A stretch of 64,000 bases of DNA from Mycobacterium sp. URHD0025 (GTDB lineage: Bacteria; Actinomycetota; Actinomycetes; Mycobacteriales; Mycobacteriaceae), in NCBI RefSeq assembly GCF_000426065.1, contig NZ_AUEQ01000012.1, positions 248,001 to 312,000 on the forward strand, written 5' to 3'. Position 1 is the stretch's first letter; the number at the start of each line of letters is the position of its first letter. The position numbers were made by a program, and so were the translations under genes. The notes under the pieces were generated by a model. That model had not been told where the DNA came from and did no database searches. It was given only the letters and a program-made list of their open reading frames with translations. Below are positions 61,005 to 64,000 of the stretch, piece after piece.

Positions 61005-61877
61005 TCACCTGTCAGTGAGTCGATCCAGCCGCGAATCGGCCTGCCTCAGGGCCGCTTCAGCAGCGTGCACCCCGCGCCGCAGCCCCTGCTCTGACCGCTC
61101 CGCTGCGTTCAGCTGCGTCGTAGCCGTCTCGATGTCGTGCTCAGCGGCAGCGACCGCCTCGAGTAGCTTCTCGTAGCGTCGTCGCGCGGTTTTGACGCTC
61201 GCGCGATGCTCCGCCACCGAGGCCACCGCGTCGTCGTGAGCGGTACGCGCAGCGTTGAATTCCGACGCGGCGTTGTCGCGGGTGCGCCGGGCCTCGTCGA
61301 TCGCGGCGGCGTCTCGGTCGGACTTTTTCTTTGTCTCCTTCGTCGCGGGCGGTGAGGACGTCCGCGACTCCGACCTCGTATCAGGTCGAGGTTGGGCGAC
61401 GACTGCCGAGGAAATACCGAAATCACCAAAGCCGGACCATTCTTCGGCTCGGGACAGCCGGCCCAGGCGTGCGGCGACGTCGGGATCGGCGATCGCCGCT
61501 TGCCATGTGGCTGTGACGTCGTCGCGCACCGCCGGCGTCGGATCCAACTCTGCGGACGCAAACGCCGCGCGGGTCAGTTCCTGCACCAGGCGCCGCTGCA
61601 CTGAGGACAACTCGCGGATGCGTTGCCCGTCCATGGCTGCGTGCGCGGCGTGCAGGGCCCCGTGCAGGTCAGCCAATCTCGGCCGCACCGTTGCGTCGGT
61701 CAGAGCCAGCCTGTTCACCACCCAAGCCGCCATCGTCGGTCGTCGCGCCGCGGCAATCGCCTTCGCTGCCTCCGCGTCGCCGCGCTTGCGTGCAGCCGCC
61801 GCGAATTCCTTGCGCCGCGCCGTGAACTCCTCCGGCCGCGTGCCGTAGAGCGAATCGAGGTCGTCGTCGACGGTCAC
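61005..61877 (-). CDS. Coiled-coil protein, unknown function
   Basis: A 290-residue cytoplasmic protein. The first 140 residues contain a conserved-looking part (DSLYGTRPEEFTARRKEFAAAARKRGD, then RPTMAAWVVNRLAL). The last 120 residues are a long Ala/Glu/Arg-rich helix, certainly a coiled coil (RTRDNAASEFNAARTAHDDA onward). Similar proteins occur in actinobacteria without assigned function. GTG 61877 is chosen as start. It diverges from ctaD. Confidence 0.75.
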   Translation of the reverse strand: MTVDDDLDSLYGTRPEEFTARRKEFAAAARKRGDAEAAKAIAAARRPTMAAWVVNRLALTDATVRPRLADLHGALHAAHAAMDGQRIRELSSVQRRLVQELTRAAFASAELDPTPAVRDDVTATWQAAIADPDVAARLGRLSRAEEWSGFGDFGISSAVVAQPRPDTRSESRTSSPPATKETKKKSDRDAAAIDEARRTRDNAASEFNAARTAHDDAVASVAEHRASVKTARRRYEKLLEAVAAAEHDIETATTQLNAAERSEQGLRRGVHAAEAALRQADSRLDRLTDR

Positions 61878-62098
61878 CGCTGCGACCTCGTCGTTGGGCC
61901 AGCCACCCGTCGATTTTCGCAGACGAGCAAATGTTGATCGAACCCATGGGGCTGGGCCGGACCCCGGCCGGTACCCGATCTGCCACGGGTCGCATCGGCC
62001 GGTTTGCCCGGACGCGGAAGGGGTACTCGTCCGGCCACCCGCGTATGTGGAGGTGCGAACATGCCCACACCCGTATGTGCCTCGGTGACGGAGAATCG

Positions 62099-63826
62099 AT
62101 GACCGCCGAAGCACCCCCTCAAGTTCACCTCATCGCAGGACGACCGTTTCCGGAACGCCTCGGCCCGAGGGGCGCATTGATCTACAAACTTGTGACCACC
62201 ACGGATCACAAGCTCATCGGCATCATGTACTGCGTCGCGTGTTTCGCCTTCTTCTTCATCGGTGGGCTGATGGCGCTGCTGATGCGTACCGAATTGGCGG
62301 AGCCCGGCCTGCAATTCCTGTCCAACGAGCAGTACAACCAGCTGTTCACCATGCACGGCACGGTGATGCTGCTGTTCTACGCCACCCCGATCGTGTTCGG
62401 GTTCGCCAACCTGGTGCTGCCACTGCAGATCGGCGCTCCTGATGTGGCGTTCCCGCGGCTGAACGCGCTGTCGTTCTGGCTGTTCTTCCTGGGCGCGCTG
62501 ATCGCGATGGGCGGTTTCATCGCGCCCGGCGGTGCCGCGGACTTCGGCTGGACGGCGTACTCGCCTCTCACCGATGCCATCCACTCGCCGGGACCCGGCG
62601 GCGACCTGTGGATCCTCGGTCTGGCAGTCGGTGGCCTCGGCACCATCCTGGGCGGCGTCAATATGATCACCACGGTTGTGTGCATGCGCGCCCCCGGAAT
62701 GACGATGTTCCGGATGCCGATCTTCACGTGGAACGTCTTCGTCACCTCGATTCTGGTGCTGATCGCCTTCCCGATCTTGACCGCGGCGTTGTTCGCATTG
62801 GCCGCGGATCGCCACCTGGGTGCCCATATCTACGACCCGGCCAACGGGGGACCGATCCTGTGGCAGCATCTGTTCTGGTTCTTCGGTCACCCCGAGGTGT
62901 ACATCGTGGCACTGCCGTTCTTCGGCATAGTCACCGAGATAATTCCCGTGTTTGCCCGCAAGCCGATCTTCGGCTACACCACCCTGATCTACGCGACGAT
63001 GGCGATCGGCGCGCTCTCGGTGGCCGTGTGGGCGCACCACATGTTCGCCACCGGAGCCGTTCTGCTGCCGTTCTTCTCCTTCATGACCTATTTGATCGCA
63101 GTACCCACCGGTATCAAGTTCTTCAACTGGATCGGAACGATGTGGAAGGGGCAGTTGACGTTTGAGACACCTATGTTGTTTTCTGTCGGCTTCCTGGTCA
63201 CGTTCCTGCTCGGAGGTCTGACCGGAGTCATGCTGGCCAGCCCGCCGATCGACTTCCACGTCACTGACAGCTATTTCGTGGTGGCGCATTTCCATTACGT
63301 GCTCTTCGGCACCATCGTGTTCGCGACGTTCGCCGGCGTCTACTTCTGGTTCCCGAAAATGACGGGTCGTCTGCTCGACGAGCGCCTGGGCAAGTTGCAT
63401 TTCTGGTTGACGTTCATCGGCTTCCACACCACCTTCCTGGTGCAGCACTGGCTCGGTGACTACGGCATGCCGCGCCGCTATGCCGATTACCTGCCCTCGG
63501 ATGGATTCACGCCCCTCAACGTGGTGTCGACAATCGGAGCGTTCACGCTCGGCGTCTCGATGTTGCCGTTCGTGTGGAACGTGTTCAAGAGCTGGCGTTA
63601 CGGCGAGCCGGTGATGGTCGACGACCCGTGGGGTTACGGCAACTCGCTCGAGTGGGCGACCTCGTGCCCACCGCCGCGGCACAACTTCACCGAGCTGCCC
63701 CGGATCCGTTCGGAGCGCCCCGCATTCGAGCTGCACTACCCGCACATGGTCGAGCGGATGCGCAACGAGTCGCATGTCGCACGTCAACGTGGGCATTCCA
63801 TCGAAGCGGCCGACGTCTCGAGCTAG
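62099..63826 (+). CDS. ctaD: Cytochrome c oxidase subunit I
   Basis: A 575-residue, 12-segment heme-copper oxidase subunit of the aa3 type. Ligands are present: His86 and His399 for heme a, His397 for heme a3, and His264, His313 and His314 for CuB with the Tyr268 crosslink. Glu266 marks the D-channel end and Lys340 the K-channel. It reduces oxygen to water within the cytochrome bcc-aa3 system. GGAG precedes the ATG. None of ctaC, ctaE, ctaF or serB2 is next to it, so it may be a second copy. Confidence 0.95.
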   Translation: MTAEAPPQVHLIAGRPFPERLGPRGALIYKLVTTTDHKLIGIMYCVACFAFFFIGGLMALLMRTELAEPGLQFLSNEQYNQLFTMHGTVMLLFYATPIVFGFANLVLPLQIGAPDVAFPRLNALSFWLFFLGALIAMGGFIAPGGAADFGWTAYSPLTDAIHSPGPGGDLWILGLAVGGLGTILGGVNMITTVVCMRAPGMTMFRMPIFTWNVFVTSILVLIAFPILTAALFALAADRHLGAHIYDPANGGPILWQHLFWFFGHPEVYIVALPFFGIVTEIIPVFARKPIFGYTTLIYATMAIGALSVAVWAHHMFATGAVLLPFFSFMTYLIAVPTGIKFFNWIGTMWKGQLTFETPMLFSVGFLVTFLLGGLTGVMLASPPIDFHVTDSYFVVAHFHYVLFGTIVFATFAGVYFWFPKMTGRLLDERLGKLHFWLTFIGFHTTFLVQHWLGDYGMPRRYADYLPSDGFTPLNVVSTIGAFTLGVSMLPFVWNVFKSWRYGEPVMVDDPWGYGNSLEWATSCPPPRHNFTELPRIRSERPAFELHYPHMVERMRNESHVARQRGHSIEAADVSS

Positions 63827-63831
63827 GAAGG

Positions 63832-64000
63832 TCAGTCGATCTCGGCACGGCGGCCTGGGTGGCGTAACGGAATACCCTCGGCAGCGGTGAAACTGGCGTC
63901 GTCTTCTGAAGACAGTCCGATAGACACCACAGTGCGCGGAAAGACGGCGTCGGTCAGGTACGCCAGCCCCACCGCCCACCGGTTCACCATTCGCGGCATG
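63832..64000 (-). CDS. Partial gene at window end, unknown
   Basis: A minus-strand frame ending at 63832, open to the window edge (55 residues from the ATG at 63999, possibly longer). It reads PRTVVSIGLSSEDDASFTAA, then GIPLRHPGRRAEID, with normal mycobacterial codon use. It is convergent with ctaD. No family can be named from this piece, and the true start may lie outside. Confidence 0.45.
   Translation of the reverse strand, partial: MPRMVNRWAVGLAYLTDAVFPRTVVSIGLSSEDDASFTAAEGIPLRHPGRRAEID

Noticed and set aside
61874..63979. A 701-codon open frame on the minus strand opposite ctaD
   Set aside because: It is the antisense shadow of a well-supported gene, rich in Arg, His, Glu and Gln, with no recognisable domain or start signal.

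Overview
This is a high-GC actinobacterial chromosome segment, almost certainly from a free-living Mycobacterium (Mycolicibacterium-type). The evidence is a furA-katG pair, an Rpf, a RipD-type NlpC/P60 protein, a PepD/HtrA protease, an MPT63-family protein, a zeta toxin with an Rv0367c-like antitoxin, a fatty-acyl-AMP ligase, frequent GTG starts and GTGA/ATGA stop-start overlaps. I see no insertion sequence, prophage, CRISPR array, tRNA or rRNA. Functional calls were made by reading the translations and remembering the families; no database search was run.

Layout. 1-6 kb: a small secreted WWDP-repeat protein, an acyltransferase, an SGNH hydrolase, a GlxA-type regulator facing a cupin plus an HD hydrolase, and a MOSC protein. 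6-12 kb: a MenC homologue that has lost most catalytic residues, an APH-type kinase, tpx, tenA, ripD and an M48 protease. 12-17 kb: a stop-start-coupled minus-strand operon urc1-urc4-upp-CPBP protease that looks like the URC uracil-degradation route. 17-26 kb: an AMP-ligase, DUF899, an ArsR-SRPBCC pair with two matching operators, a FAAL, cyanase, MDMPI-like protein, alcohol dehydrogenase, secreted esterase and methyltransferase. 26-38 kb: ThrE-type exporter, SMP-30 lactonase, DGPF protein plus ECF42 sigma factor with a matching promoter, two convergent NDH-2-like flavoproteins, a Pro-rich secreted protein and an FKBP lipoprotein. 38-46 kb: furA-katG, the toxin-antitoxin pair with its operator, a triple-LysM esterase, an AT-rich gap, Rpf and PepD. 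46-57 kb: AraC regulator, DUF1254 lipoprotein, small secreted proteins, DinB/SnoaL genes with a MerR-type promoter, two ANTAR proteins, an HspR-like MerR protein, MPT63 and a TetR-controlled reductase/MBL set. 57-64 kb: DUF1905-VOC, a lysozyme-like protein behind an 18-bp palindrome and a CRP-type site, a CBM2 protein, an LGFP lipoprotein, ctaD, and a gene cut by the window end.

Themes. Several genes concern oxidative or electrophile stress (katG, tpx, PepD, NDH-like proteins, mycothiol-type folds). Many encode exported envelope proteins (RipD, Rpf, lysozyme-like, LGFP, CBM2). Several handle small nitrogen compounds (URC operon, cyanase, HD protein). Many start codons lie 6-8 nt after a TANNNT -10 element, which indicates leaderless transcription and was used to settle GTG starts. 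The most unusual items are the degenerate MenC, the URC operon, the MerR-type promoter with a 19-nt spacer at 49.9 kb, the paired ArsR operators, and the TACTAC/GTAGTA dyads.
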